Source: Janthinobacterium sp051380735
GTDB taxonomy: Bacteria > Pseudomonadota > Gammaproteobacteria > Burkholderiales > Burkholderiaceae_D
Assembly (NCBI RefSeq): GCF_051380735.1
Contig: NZ_JBNYXQ010000003.1
Span: 124,001-188,000, forward strand
DNA: 64,000 bases
Direction of reading: 5' to 3'
Positions 7,909 to 16,398 of this stretch are shown here, in pieces; position 1 is the first letter of the stretch, and each line of letters begins with the position of its first letter. Below the pieces are notes generated by a model that worked only from the letters and a program-made list of their open reading frames with translations, was not told where the DNA came from and did not search any database. The position numbers were made by a program, and so were the translations under genes.

Positions 7909-8772
7909 TCAGGCCGCCTGGTTGGCCAACAGCTCGGGCAGGATTTCCGCTGACGTCGCCAGCCGCGCGCCGCGCGCCTGCATGGCGGCAATAAACGCCT
8001 GCTGCTGCGCTTCGAAGCCGGGAACCGGGCTCATGCAGTCGGTCAGCAGCACCAGCCTGGACAGCGCTTCCCTGCCCTGCTGCGCCTGCAGATAGTCGGC
8101 GATATGCTCGGTGCTGGCCTTGACGCAATGGCTGCCAGCTTCGCCACAGATGTAAATCCGGTCCGCCGAAACCAAGGTATCGAGAAAGGCAATATTGAGC
8201 TGGGTGGCCGGATCTTGCGGGTCCGGCACTTCGGCCATCACGGCCGAATAATGCTCGGTCCACGGGTTGGAACCCTTGGACAGCTTGGCCACCACTTGCA
8301 GCTGTGCCACTTCCCAGGCGTTGTAGGCGGCGCGCACGGCGCCATGGATATTCTGGCCCCAGGAACCGATCTCGCAATGCACGGGCCACACCATCAACTG
8401 GTAGCGCCCGGCGCTTTCCAGTGCGTCAAGGTAGGCTTGCACGCGCGGCAAGGCTCCAGCAGCGGCGGGCATATACGCGCCGTCGCGCAGCTGCTGCGCG
8501 CTGATCTGGGTAAAGGGCGCAACCGCGCCGCCATCGCCGGTGCGCCAGAAAGCCGGGTGGGCGATATCGTAGCGGTGATGGGCGTCGAGCGTAATGCTGA
8601 TCTGGCTCAGGCCGGCGCCGCCATCACGGATCAGGCTGGCCACGCGCAGCATGTCCTGGTGCGCGCCGGTGACGGGCAGGCTGGGAGCAAAGCCGCTGGG
8701 CAGCAGCTCGGCAGGCAGGTCGCAAAAATCGTTTTGCGGGTCGATGATGAGCAGGTGCAACTGGCGTTTCAT
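7909..8772 (-). CDS. pncA: nicotinamidase / isochorismatase-family hydrolase
   Basis: A 287-residue cysteine hydrolase. The catalytic Asp is Asp11 (LLIIDPQNDF), the metal-binding region is TLDAHHRYDIAHPAFW (Asp63, His65 and His72 are likely ligands) and the nucleophile is Cys216 in ICGEAGSHCVKAST. It is longer than E. coli PncA (about 213 residues), with an inserted segment around residues 75-110. The position immediately upstream of pncB supports nicotinamidase over other isochorismatase-like activities. GAGGAT precedes the chosen ATG; a longer frame upstream has no family resemblance. Confidence 0.88.
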   Translation of the reverse strand: MKRQLHLLIIDPQNDFCDLPAELLPSGFAPSLPVTGAHQDMLRVASLIRDGGAGLSQISITLDAHHRYDIAHPAFWRTGDGGAVAPFTQISAQQLRDGAYMPAAAGALPRVQAYLDALESAGRYQLMVWPVHCEIGSWGQNIHGAVRAAYNAWEVAQLQVVAKLSKGSNPWTEHYSAVMAEVPDPQDPATQLNIAFLDTLVSADRIYICGEAGSHCVKASTEHIADYLQAQQGREALSRLVLLTDCMSPVPGFEAQQQAFIAAMQARGARLATSAEILPELLANQAA

Positions 8773-8844
8773 GGCGATCCTCGTGCATGGCTGGAATATC
8801 CATGATAATGGCAACTTCGCCACCACGCCAACTCGCGCGCGCCT

Positions 8845-9081
8845 ATGAAGCTTCCTGCCCGCAATCCCCTGAACGCCAACAAGCTGCTGCACAGCAAATG
8901 GACAGCGGCCGCACCCGCCGACAAGGAAAAGCATTTCATGGTCATCAAGGTGCTTGAACCGGACACGCCGGGCGCAGCGGTGACGCATGTGGAACTGCAG
9001 GCGGTGCACTCGCAACGCATACAGACCATGTCATGGCGCGCGCTGCGCGACGCGGCCGTATGGCGCCAGGGCTGGGTTTGA
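8845..9081 (+). CDS. small Trp-rich protein (TIGR02450 family)
   Basis: A 78-residue protein that matches the small tryptophan-rich family TIGR02450: the start has NPLNANKLLHSKWTAA, followed by KEKHFMVIKVLEP and a Trp-containing C-terminus (MSWRALRDAAVWRQGW). The function of the family is unknown. It is divergent from the nicotinamidase gene and abuts, stop to stop with no gap, the minus-strand gene ending at 9082. Confidence 0.85.
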   Translation: MKLPARNPLNANKLLHSKWTAAAPADKEKHFMVIKVLEPDTPGAAVTHVELQAVHSQRIQTMSWRALRDAAVWRQGWV

Positions 9082-9336
9082 TCAGGCGCCGGTGACAAAT
9101 TTGCGCTGGCGCGATTCGACCAGCGCCTGGGCCGCGTCCGCCGCCTGCTCCTGCGCTTCCGCTTCGGTGGCAAACAGGTGGTCAGCCCGGACCCGCTGCT
9201 TGCTGGTCACATTGTAGCGATGCATGGGATTGGGCGATTGCGTAAAGATGGCGACATACGCGCCCCAGCTACCGCAGCCACGCAGGCGTTCGGCGGTGTA
9301 ATCGATTTCATAACAACCATCATATTTGATCGGCAC
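9082..9336 (-). CDS. hypothetical small protein (84 residues)
   Basis: A small protein starting with PIKYDGCYEIDYTAERL, then an amphipathic Ala/Glu-rich helix (ATEAEAQEQAADAAQALVES). I do not recognise the family. The GTG at 9336 is chosen because GGAG lies 8 bases upstream; the longer frame from 9384 (also GTG) has no ribosome binding site. The motif RVRADHLFATEAEAQ looks like a short cytosolic protein; no signal peptide is seen. Confidence 0.65.
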   Translation of the reverse strand: MPIKYDGCYEIDYTAERLRGCGSWGAYVAIFTQSPNPMHRYNVTSKQRVRADHLFATEAEAQEQAADAAQALVESRQRKFVTGA

Positions 9337-9582
9337 GAGGTTTGCTCCATGAAGGAAAGATGGATTAATTCCGATCGCGCTCACGCAGGAAGTTTACGGA
9401 AAATCAAGGCCGTCCAAGATACATTATTTTTGCGGTGCAGCAAAGCGATCTCGTGTAACGAATCTGCGATTACTTGATCTGATGCCGCGAAGTGAAAACA
9501 AGGCCGACTATAAGCGGTATGGCGGAAAATGGGCGCCGTGATCACGGCGCCGCATGGGTGCAACGATGAAACGATTAAACGA

Positions 9583-10188
9583 TCAGACGGCCAGCGCTGC
9601 GATGGTGCTTCGGCCTTTTGCCAGGGTGGCGGCAATCGCCTCTTCGCCCAGCGCCACGCCTTCGGCTTGCACGAAAGTGATATCGGTAATGCCGATAAAG
9701 CCCAATACTGCGCGCAGATAAGTGCTGAGGAAATCATAGCCAGCGCCAGGACCTTCGCTGTACACGCCGCCGCTGGCCGTGACGATATAGGCTTTCTTGC
9801 CGGTGGCCAGGCCGACCGGGCCGGTGGCCGTGTACTGGAAGGTGCGCCCGGCGCGCGCCACGTGGTCGATCCACGCCTTGACGGTCGACGGCACGGAAAA
9901 ATTGTACATCGGCGCGGCCAGCACCAGGATATCGGCAGCCAGCAGTTCATCGACCAGGGTGTCGGAAATCTTGATGTCGGCGGTGGCTTGCTCGCCGCGC
10001 TGCTCGGCTGGCGTAAAGAACGCTCCCATCATCGCTTCGGTCAGGTGCGGCACTGGCTGTTCGGCCAGGTCGCGCGTGACGATGGTGTTGCCCTGCGCAG
10101 CCAGCCTGGCGACCAGTTCGCCCGACAACTGGCGCGACAAAGAACCGTTGTTGCGTACGCTGCTATTGATGTGAAGTACGTTTGCCAT
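9583..10188 (-). CDS. azoR: FMN-dependent NADH-azoreductase
   Basis: A 201-residue flavodoxin-fold oxidoreductase of the AzoR/AcpD family, which reduces azo dyes and quinones by two-electron transfer with FMN and NADH. Family features are the FMN phosphate loop INSSVRNNGSLSRQL, the APMYNFSVPSTVKAWIDHVA motif (residues about 95-115) and TASGGVYSEGPGAGYDF. AGGAA precedes the ATG at 10188. It is divergent from a LysR regulator, which suggests induction by quinone or electrophile stress. Confidence 0.93.
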   Translation of the reverse strand: MANVLHINSSVRNNGSLSRQLSGELVARLAAQGNTIVTRDLAEQPVPHLTEAMMGAFFTPAEQRGEQATADIKISDTLVDELLAADILVLAAPMYNFSVPSTVKAWIDHVARAGRTFQYTATGPVGLATGKKAYIVTASGGVYSEGPGAGYDFLSTYLRAVLGFIGITDITFVQAEGVALGEEAIAATLAKGRSTIAALAV

Positions 10189-10255
10189 GATGAATTCCTT
10201 TAAAACGGTGACGGGATGCGCTGCTGCGCTTGCACTTATCTTAGTACGCATCTAC

Positions 10256-10295
10256 TATCGATGAAACCGTGTAAATTTTGATTGTTATTATCGAT
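10256..10295. promoter_or_regulatory. paired TATCGAT sites between azoR and the LysR gene
   Basis: The divergent intergenic region contains TATCGAT at 10256-10262 and again at 10289-10295, 33 bases apart centre to centre, which is about three helical turns. Such spaced palindromic half-sites fit the recognition and activation sites of a LysR tetramer. This is inference from pattern and position. Confidence 0.4.
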
Positions 10296-10315
10296 TTTAT
10301 GGATATGGATTAACC

Positions 10316-11233
10316 ATGAGAGAGCCAGGCCAGCCATCGCTGGACCAGTTGCGGGTATTTGTCGCCGTCATCGACGCCGGTGGCTTTGCCCACGCGGCGC
10401 GCCAGATGCACCGCACGCAATCGGTGATCAGCTATACCATCGCCAACCTGGAAGAGCAACTCAATGTAGTGCTGCTCGACCGCAGCAAACGCAAGCCGAC
10501 CCTGACCGACGCCGGCAAGGCCCTGCTGGCCGACGCCCGCACGGTGGCGCTGAAGGTCGACGCGATGCGTGCACGCGCCAAGGCGCTGGCCGGTGGCCTG
10601 GAAGCGGAAGTGTCGGTGGTGGTCGACGTGATGTTTCCCACCTGCGTGCTGGTACGCATGCTCGAAGCGTTCCAGGCGCAGTTTCCCACCGTCGCCCTGC
10701 GCCTGCGCATCGAAGGCATGGGCATGGTCACGCAGCTGGTGATGGACGGCAGTTGCCATCTGGGCGTGGGCGGCTGGATGTCGTCCAGCGCCGACGCCTT
10801 CGAGCGCCTGGCGGTGGGCCATGTGCGCCTGATACCCGTGGCCGCGCCGGCGCATGCGCTGGCACAGATGGCCGGCCCCATCCTGCCCGCCGTGGCGCGC
10901 GAACACGTACAGCTGGTGCTCAGCGACCACAGCAGCCTGACCGCAGGCCAGGATTTCGGTGTGCTGGGCCTGCGCAACTGGCGCCTGGGCGACCTTGGCT
11001 CCAAGCACGCCCTGCTGCGTGCCGGCCTGGGCTGGGGCAACATGCCAGAATCGATGGTGCGCGAAGACCTGGACTCCAAACGCCTGGTGCAGTTGCACCT
11101 GTCGGTCGACAGCGGCGAGGACTATCCGATCTACCTGATACAGCGCACCGACACGCCGCCCGGGCAGGCGGGCAAGTGGCTGATGGAACGCTTTGCAGAG
11201 CAGTTGCCGCTGTTGCTGGAACGGGGGTTTTAA
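10316..11233 (+). CDS. LysR-family transcriptional regulator
   Basis: A 305-residue LysR protein with an N-terminal HTH (LDQLRVFVAVIDAGGFAHAA, then RTQSVISYTIANLEEQLNVVL) and a substrate-binding domain from about residue 95. The N-terminal sequence is the one found in LysR proteins next to azoreductase or quinone reductase genes. The divergent azoR is the obvious target. Confidence 0.93.
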   Translation: MREPGQPSLDQLRVFVAVIDAGGFAHAARQMHRTQSVISYTIANLEEQLNVVLLDRSKRKPTLTDAGKALLADARTVALKVDAMRARAKALAGGLEAEVSVVVDVMFPTCVLVRMLEAFQAQFPTVALRLRIEGMGMVTQLVMDGSCHLGVGGWMSSSADAFERLAVGHVRLIPVAAPAHALAQMAGPILPAVAREHVQLVLSDHSSLTAGQDFGVLGLRNWRLGDLGSKHALLRAGLGWGNMPESMVREDLDSKRLVQLHLSVDSGEDYPIYLIQRTDTPPGQAGKWLMERFAEQLPLLLERGF

Positions 11234-11284
11234 GACGGCTCGGCCAGCGGTATGATGCGGCACTCACCTCAACAAGGAAACACC

Positions 11285-11512
11285 ATGGCCGGCATCGACG
11301 ACTTCGTCAACAAGCAAAAACCAGGCGCGCGCTTTGTGATCACGGCGCCGATGCTGCGCATGACGCCGCAGCAGTTCGACAGCGTGGCGCAGGAATGGAT
11401 GGAAGACGGCGGGCCCGGCTTCGATATCGCCGGCATCCCGCACCGCGTGGTGATCGACGGCCAGTTTTATATCGCCCGCCTTACCGTGCAGCGGCACGGC
11501 GAGGCCCAGTAG
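11285..11512 (+). CDS. hypothetical small protein (75 residues)
   Basis: A 75-residue protein beginning MAGIDDFVNKQKPGARFVI; AAGGAA lies 6-8 bases ahead of this ATG, which is preferred over the ATG at 11252. It contains MTPQQFDSVAQEWMEDGGPGF and a C-terminal strand VVIDGQFYIARLTVQRHG. I do not recognise the family. It ends where the convergent cbpM gene ends. Confidence 0.7.
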   Translation: MAGIDDFVNKQKPGARFVITAPMLRMTPQQFDSVAQEWMEDGGPGFDIAGIPHRVVIDGQFYIARLTVQRHGEAQ

Positions 11513-11836
11513 CTACTCGACGCCCAGCACATGCAGGCGGCGCCGCAGGCGCGCCACTTCTTCCGACAAATCGACTACCAGCGCCGCCAGCTCGGCGTTG
11601 GCATCGAATACCGATTCAATTTCGCGCAGGCGGCGCGCACGCGCCAGGTCGATGCTGGTAAAGCGCCAGCCGCTGGCCTGCACGGGCGGCGGGCCGCCAT
11701 GCAGCAACACCCCCGTCTGCACGCGCTGTACGACCCAGTCGGGTTCGACGGCGCAGGCGCGCGCCAGTTCTTCCAGGCTCAGGGCCGCGTCTTCAAGCAG
11801 TACGCCGATCACATTGTTTTTCACGAGATTTCCCAT
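11513..11836 (-). CDS. cbpM: chaperone modulatory protein CbpM
   Basis: A 107-residue MerR-like winged-helix protein of the CbpM family, which binds the J domain of CbpA and restrains its co-chaperone and DNA-binding activities. Visible are the EELARACAVEPDWVVQRVQTG helix-turn-helix region, the wing ASGWRFTSIDLARARRL, and a C-terminal coiled helix ELAALVVDLSEEVARLRRRL. It follows cbpA with a 2-base gap, the standard cbpA-cbpM operon. Confidence 0.93.
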   Translation of the reverse strand: MGNLVKNNVIGVLLEDAALSLEELARACAVEPDWVVQRVQTGVLLHGGPPPVQASGWRFTSIDLARARRLREIESVFDANAELAALVVDLSEEVARLRRRLHVLGVE

Positions 11837-11838
11837 GC

Positions 11839-12768
11839 TTATGCTCCCAGCTTCTGGCGTGGATTGAAGGCCATCTCGCGCGCCATGGTTTCATACAGTG
11901 CGCGCGCTTTGTCGTCATGCGCGGGCGGCAGCACCACTTCCAGCAGCAGATACAAATCGCCGGCCTGGGTGGCCGGAATGCCGCGACCTTTCAGGCGCAG
12001 CTTGCGCCCCGTCTGCGAACCGGCCGGCACCGTCACCGACACCGTGCCCGACGGCGTCGGCACGTCGATCGCGCCACCGAGCGCCGCTTCCCATGGCGCC
12101 ACCGGCACGGTTTCAAATACATCGCGCCCTTCCACGCGGTAGCGCGCATCGTGCTCGAAGCGGATTTCCAGGTACAGGTCGCCGGCTGGCGCGCCGCCGC
12201 TGCCGGGATTGCCCTGGCCTTTCATGCGCAGCTGCTGGCCGTCAAGCACGCCTTTCGGGATCGTCACTTCCAGGGTGCGTTCGCGCGTGACGACACGGCC
12301 CTGCGCATCGGCTTCGGGCACGCGCATGACGATGGTGCGCGTGGCGCCATGGTAGCTGTCGCGCAGCGCGATGCTGATCGCCGCATGGCTGTCGTCGCCC
12401 TGCATCTGGAAGTTGTTGCTGGCGCGGCGCCGTCCGCCCACATGGGCGAACAGGTCGGCAAAGAAATCGTTGTCGTCGGCACTCGATGATTCGTAGCCCG
12501 CACCCCAGTCGGGCGGCGGACGAAAAGCCCCGCCTGGGCCGCCTTGGGCGCTTTGCTGGCGGCCAAGCTCGTCATAGGCGGCGCGTTTTTCCGCATCGCC
12601 CAGCACGCCATAGGCCTCGTTCAGGGCCTTGGTGCGCTGGTCGGCATCGGCTTCCTTGCTGACGTCGGGATGGTATTTGCGCACCAGCTTGCGGTACGCC
12701 TTCTTGATGTCGGCCTCGCTGGCCGATTTCTCGACCCCGAGTTCCTTGTAGTAGTCCTTGTAATCCAC
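11839..12768 (-). CDS. cbpA: curved DNA-binding protein / DnaJ-class co-chaperone
   Basis: A 309-residue DnaJ-type protein. The J domain (residues 1-70) begins MDYKDYYKELGVEKSASEAD and has the HPD triad in RKYHPDVSKEADA. After a Gly/Pro-rich linker, the two beta-barrel C-terminal domains start around residue 125, with PKGVLDGQQLRMKGQGNPG and PAGSQTGRKLRLKGRGIP. There is no zinc finger, as expected for CbpA as opposed to DnaJ. It partners with cbpM and stimulates DnaK, typically under starvation. Confidence 0.95.
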   Translation of the reverse strand: MDYKDYYKELGVEKSASEADIKKAYRKLVRKYHPDVSKEADADQRTKALNEAYGVLGDAEKRAAYDELGRQQSAQGGPGGAFRPPPDWGAGYESSSADDNDFFADLFAHVGGRRRASNNFQMQGDDSHAAISIALRDSYHGATRTIVMRVPEADAQGRVVTRERTLEVTIPKGVLDGQQLRMKGQGNPGSGGAPAGDLYLEIRFEHDARYRVEGRDVFETVPVAPWEAALGGAIDVPTPSGTVSVTVPAGSQTGRKLRLKGRGIPATQAGDLYLLLEVVLPPAHDDKARALYETMAREMAFNPRQKLGA

Positions 12769-12872
12769 CGTGCTTGCTCCCCATGGTTGAACCGCCTGTC
12801 GGGAAGACTACACGAATTGAACCGGACATGCAGTGCGTTTGCATGCCCGGAACAGTGGCAAGTCAAGGATAC

Positions 12873-13520
12873 TTAACGTGCGCGGCGAATAGACGAAATC
12901 TTGCGGTCCAGGCCACCGTCGATGCGGTTGTAGCTGCCCGGGCCCATCACCACGCAGCGGCCGCGGAAGTTGGCGTCGGAGCACAGTTCCCAGCGGCCGT
13001 AGTTGATGACGATGGACTGGGCGCGGTCGTTGAAACGGATGCGGTTCAGGTCATTGACTTCATTGTCCACGCGCACCGGCTGGCCGCGCATGCCGGCGTC
13101 GGGAAACAGCAGCACGGCACCGTTATTGTCGGGACGGCCGCCACCGCCGTAGCCAGGACGGCCTGGCTCGGGACGGCCCGGACCATTGTCGCCACGGCGT
13201 ACTTCGCGCACCGAGGAAATCGAGTCGTTCATACCCGGCATGCTGGCGTAGCGGCCTGGCTGCAGCACGCGGCAGCCGTTACGGAATTCAGCGTCCTTGC
13301 ACACTTCCCAGCTGCCCGAACGCACCACGATGCTTGAGGTCTTGTCGTTGAAGTCCATGCGCGACAGGTCGCTGACATCGTTGCGTACGCTGACCGAGCG
13401 GCCACGGAAATTATCATCCTGAAACAGGGTCATTTCTCCTGCCTGGGCAGCGGCATGGGCAAACACGGTGGTGGCGCACAGCAGTGCGTAGATTGTTTTT
13501 GATTTAATCGATTTTGACAT
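12873..13520 (-). CDS. exported beta/gamma-crystallin protein, two domains
   Basis: The 215-residue product has a signal peptide ending at AAAQA before GEMTLFQDDNFRG. Two beta/gamma-crystallin domains follow (about residues 28-105 and 135-212), each with Greek-key features such as DDNFRGRSVSV and PDAGMRGQPVRV. Ca2+-binding motifs of the form N/D-N/D-x-x-S/T-S are seen as NDKTSS and NDSISS in domain 1; domain 2 has altered copies (NDRAQS, DRKISS). A Gly/Pro/Arg-rich linker joins the domains. The pairing of a Cys with a later Cys in each domain (WEVCKDAEFRNGC, WELCSDANFRGRC) suggests disulfides. It is a paralogue of the gene upstream. GGAG precedes the chosen ATG. Confidence 0.88.
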   Translation of the reverse strand: MSKSIKSKTIYALLCATTVFAHAAAQAGEMTLFQDDNFRGRSVSVRNDVSDLSRMDFNDKTSSIVVRSGSWEVCKDAEFRNGCRVLQPGRYASMPGMNDSISSVREVRRGDNGPGRPEPGRPGYGGGGRPDNNGAVLLFPDAGMRGQPVRVDNEVNDLNRIRFNDRAQSIVINYGRWELCSDANFRGRCVVMGPGSYNRIDGGLDRKISSIRRAR

Positions 13521-13616
13521 GACTGACTCCGTAGATTGCGTGGGTACCAGTGTAGTCTGGACCGCAAGCACCGAGTGTAACAAATGGCAAGCAAATGTCA
13601 GAGCACGTCTGGCAAT

Positions 13617-13651
13617 GAAAAAGCCGCCTGGCAGGATTGCTGGCAGGCGGC
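13617..13651 (-). terminator. rho-independent terminator after the three-domain crystallin gene
   Basis: On the minus strand the stem GCCGCCTG / CAGGCGGC is followed by TTTTT (13618-13622 on the plus strand are A). It lies between the two crystallin genes and would end the transcript of the upstream gene. Confidence 0.75.
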
Positions 13652-13677
13652 TTCACGTGCAGATGTCACGCAAAAGC

Positions 13678-14670
13678 TCAGCGCACGCGGCGCACCGACG
13701 AAATCTTGTTATCGAGCGCATTCAGGCGCGCATATTGTCCCGGCCCGATCACTTCGCAGCGGCCGCGGAAGTCCGCATCGCTGCACACTTCCCACTGCCC
13801 TTCGTTGACGACGATGGAGCCGGCGCGGTCGTTGAAGTTCTGGCGCACCAGGTCGTCGGTATTGCGGTCCAGCGCCAAAGGTTCGCCGCGCATGTCAGCA
13901 TCGGGGAACAGCAGGATGGCGCCGCGCTGCTGGTACTGCTGCTGCGGATACTGCGGGTACTGGTTCTGCTGATTCTGCTGGTACTGCTGCTGTTCATATT
14001 GCTGCTGGCGCCGCGCTTCGCGTTCGTCGATCATGCGCGCCGACGACACTCTTCCGTCGAGGCCTCGCCCGAGGTCGTCGTGGCGACCCGGCCCGAACAC
14101 GCGGCAGGTGCCCTGGTAATTGGCGTCGCTGCACAGCTGCCAGTAGCCGCCTTCGATGGCGATGCCGGTGGTGCGGTCATTGAAGCCAATGGTGGCAAAG
14201 TTGCCAGTGTCGCGGTCCAGGCGCGCCGCGCCGCCATTGCGGCCCGCACCCGAATACAGTTCCAGCACCGGCTGGCGGCCGTAGTTGCCGCGATCCGGAC
14301 GGCCGTCATTGCGTCCGTCGTTGCGTCCATCGTTGCGCCAGTCATTGCGGCCGTCGCGCCCTACTTCGCGCACGGACGAAATGGCGTCGTTCATGCCCGG
14401 CATCGAACGGTATTCGCCCGGCGTCAGGGTCTTGCAATTGCCACGAAAACCGGAGTCGGTACATACGTCCCATGTTCCCGAGCGCACCATGATGCTCGAT
14501 ACCTTGTCGTTGAAGCCCACGCGCGACAGGTCGTCGGTGGTGTCGCGCACGGTGAGGGCGCGGCCACGGAAGTTATCGTCTTCGAACAGGGTCAGTTCGC
14601 CGGCCTGGACGGCGGCATGGGTCAGGAAGGCGGCTGCGCACAGCAGAGCGTGGGTAAGCGGGCGGTTCAT
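13678..14670 (-). CDS. exported beta/gamma-crystallin protein, three domains
   Basis: The 330-residue product has a signal peptide (ending AAVQA before GELTLFEDDNFRG) and three beta/gamma-crystallin domains at about residues 25-103, 130-205 and 245-328. Ca2+-site motifs include NDKVSS and NDAISS (domain 1) and DNKISS (domain 3). The first linker holds a short NDGR repeat and the second is almost wholly Gln/Tyr/Asn/Pro, which is unusual for a bacterial exported protein. Each domain has a paired Cys motif (WDVCTDSGFRGNC, WQLCSDANYQGTC, WEVCSDADFRGRC). GGAGAT precedes the ATG at 14670. Function is unknown; bacterial relatives bind calcium and may act at the cell surface or matrix. Confidence 0.88.
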   Translation of the reverse strand: MNRPLTHALLCAAAFLTHAAVQAGELTLFEDDNFRGRALTVRDTTDDLSRVGFNDKVSSIMVRSGTWDVCTDSGFRGNCKTLTPGEYRSMPGMNDAISSVREVGRDGRNDWRNDGRNDGRNDGRPDRGNYGRQPVLELYSGAGRNGGAARLDRDTGNFATIGFNDRTTGIAIEGGYWQLCSDANYQGTCRVFGPGRHDDLGRGLDGRVSSARMIDEREARRQQQYEQQQYQQNQQNQYPQYPQQQYQQRGAILLFPDADMRGEPLALDRNTDDLVRQNFNDRAGSIVVNEGQWEVCSDADFRGRCEVIGPGQYARLNALDNKISSVRRVR

Positions 14671-14866
14671 CGGGGTATCTCCAGTGATTGTCAATGCGAC
14701 TATTTGCCAGTGTAGCGGCCCGGCGAAAAAACGGTGTAACAAAGTATTGAAAAAACACAATGAATTGTTACCAAAGGAAATAGACATGCTGACAAGGTGC
14801 GCGGACAAGCACCGCGATATTCAGTAGAATCGCAGGTTCGACTCAGCCAGCACCTGCTTTTACCCC

Positions 14867-16261
14867 ATGCCACACACTACTTCGTTTACCGTTCCCGCCG
14901 TGCGCCAGGAAGTTTCCTCCCTGTGGAAGCTGGCCTGGCCCATCCTGATCGGCCAGCTGGCCACGGTCGGCATGGGCGCGGCCGACGTGGCGATGACGGG
15001 CCACACCACGCCCGACGAGCTGGCGGCGGTATCACTGGGGGCGGCCATCTGGTCGATCGTGCTGGTCACCGTCAGCGGCATCATGATGGCGATTAATACG
15101 CTGGTGGCGCATGAAATCGGCGCCGCGCGCCACGACCGTGTGCCGCACCTGGTGCGCCAGTCGCTGTGGAAGGCGCTGGCAGTCGGCCTGGTGGCCTGCG
15201 TGCTGACCAACATGGCGGCGCTGGTGTTCGACCACCTGATGCTCGAACCCTACGTGGCGGGCAAGGCCAAGCTGTTCGTGCACATCATCAGCTGCGCGCT
15301 GCCGGCGTTTGCCGCCTACCGCGCGCTGTATGGCTACAGCACCAGCATCAACCAGACCAAGCCGGTGATGGTGATCGCGCTGGCCGCGCTGGCGCTGAAT
15401 ATTTTCGTCAACTACCTGCTGATCTACGGCCATTGGGGCATGCCGAAACTGGGCGGCGTGGGCTGCGCGGTGGCGACCACCTGCTGCGTGTGGATGATGC
15501 TGCTGGCGATGCTGGCCTGGATCAAGTACGCGCCGGCCTACCGCGCCACGTATCCGTTCACGCACTGGGAATGGCCGCAGGCGTCGGCCATCGCTCCCAT
15601 GCTGCGCCTGGGCCTGCCGATCGGCGTGACCTATTTTGCCGAAGTAAGCGCCTTTGGCGTGATCAGCCTGCTGGTGGCGCGCTTTGGCGTGGTGCAGGTG
15701 TCGGCGCACCAGATTGCGCTCAATTTTTCTTCCGTGGTGTTCATGGTGCCGCTGACCTTCGGCATTGCGCTGGTGACCCGCGTCGGCCATGCGGTGGGTG
15801 AAGCAAACCTGCGCCGCGCACGTTTCATCTCGTGGGTGGGGGTGGCGATGTCGCTGACGGCAGCCATCGTCTCGGCCATCTGCATTACACTGTTTCGCCA
15901 CCAGATCGCGCAGGCCTATACGTCGGACCCGCAAGTGCAGGCGCTGTGCGCGCAGCTGCTGCTGTTTGCCGCCCTGTTCCAACTCTCCGACGCGACCCAG
16001 GTCGCCACCTCGTGCGCGATCCGTGGCTACAAGGTGACGCGCCAGCCGATGCTGATCCAACTGCTGGCGTTCTGGGGCTTTTCGCTGCCGATCGGCTATG
16101 TGCTGGGGCTGGCGCCGCAAGGCTTTATCTGGTCGCCAGACGCGCCGATGGCCGCCGCCGGTTTCTGGATAGGCCTGGTGGCCGGCTTGAGCGTGGCGGC
16201 CGTGCTGCTGACCTGGTATCTGAACCGGCTGTCACTGGAAAGGCTGCACGCAGCCATATAA
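14867..16261 (+). CDS. MATE-family multidrug efflux transporter
   Basis: A 464-residue protein with 12 hydrophobic segments and MATE family features: the start EVSSLWKLAWPILIGQLATVGMGAADVAMTGH (two residues of which are the conserved Asp and His region), the middle GLPIGVTYFAEVSAFGVISL and the SAHQIALNFSSVVFMVPLTFGIAL stretch typical of NorM-type Na+/H+ antiport exporters. It probably exports cationic dyes or drugs. It is followed 137 bases later by the S9 peptidase gene. Confidence 0.93.
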   Translation: MPHTTSFTVPAVRQEVSSLWKLAWPILIGQLATVGMGAADVAMTGHTTPDELAAVSLGAAIWSIVLVTVSGIMMAINTLVAHEIGAARHDRVPHLVRQSLWKALAVGLVACVLTNMAALVFDHLMLEPYVAGKAKLFVHIISCALPAFAAYRALYGYSTSINQTKPVMVIALAALALNIFVNYLLIYGHWGMPKLGGVGCAVATTCCVWMMLLAMLAWIKYAPAYRATYPFTHWEWPQASAIAPMLRLGLPIGVTYFAEVSAFGVISLLVARFGVVQVSAHQIALNFSSVVFMVPLTFGIALVTRVGHAVGEANLRRARFISWVGVAMSLTAAIVSAICITLFRHQIAQAYTSDPQVQALCAQLLLFAALFQLSDATQVATSCAIRGYKVTRQPMLIQLLAFWGFSLPIGYVLGLAPQGFIWSPDAPMAAAGFWIGLVAGLSVAAVLLTWYLNRLSLERLHAAI

Positions 16262-16398
16262 AAAACGGAGTTTTCCATGGAATTGCCGAAGGAAAGCCGG
16301 CAATCCATGGCGTATTCCGTGGCCGGCCCTATCGCATTGCCCGTCACGCTCTGGTATTGTTTGGCGTCATTGACCTCTTTCACATCACCGAGACATCC

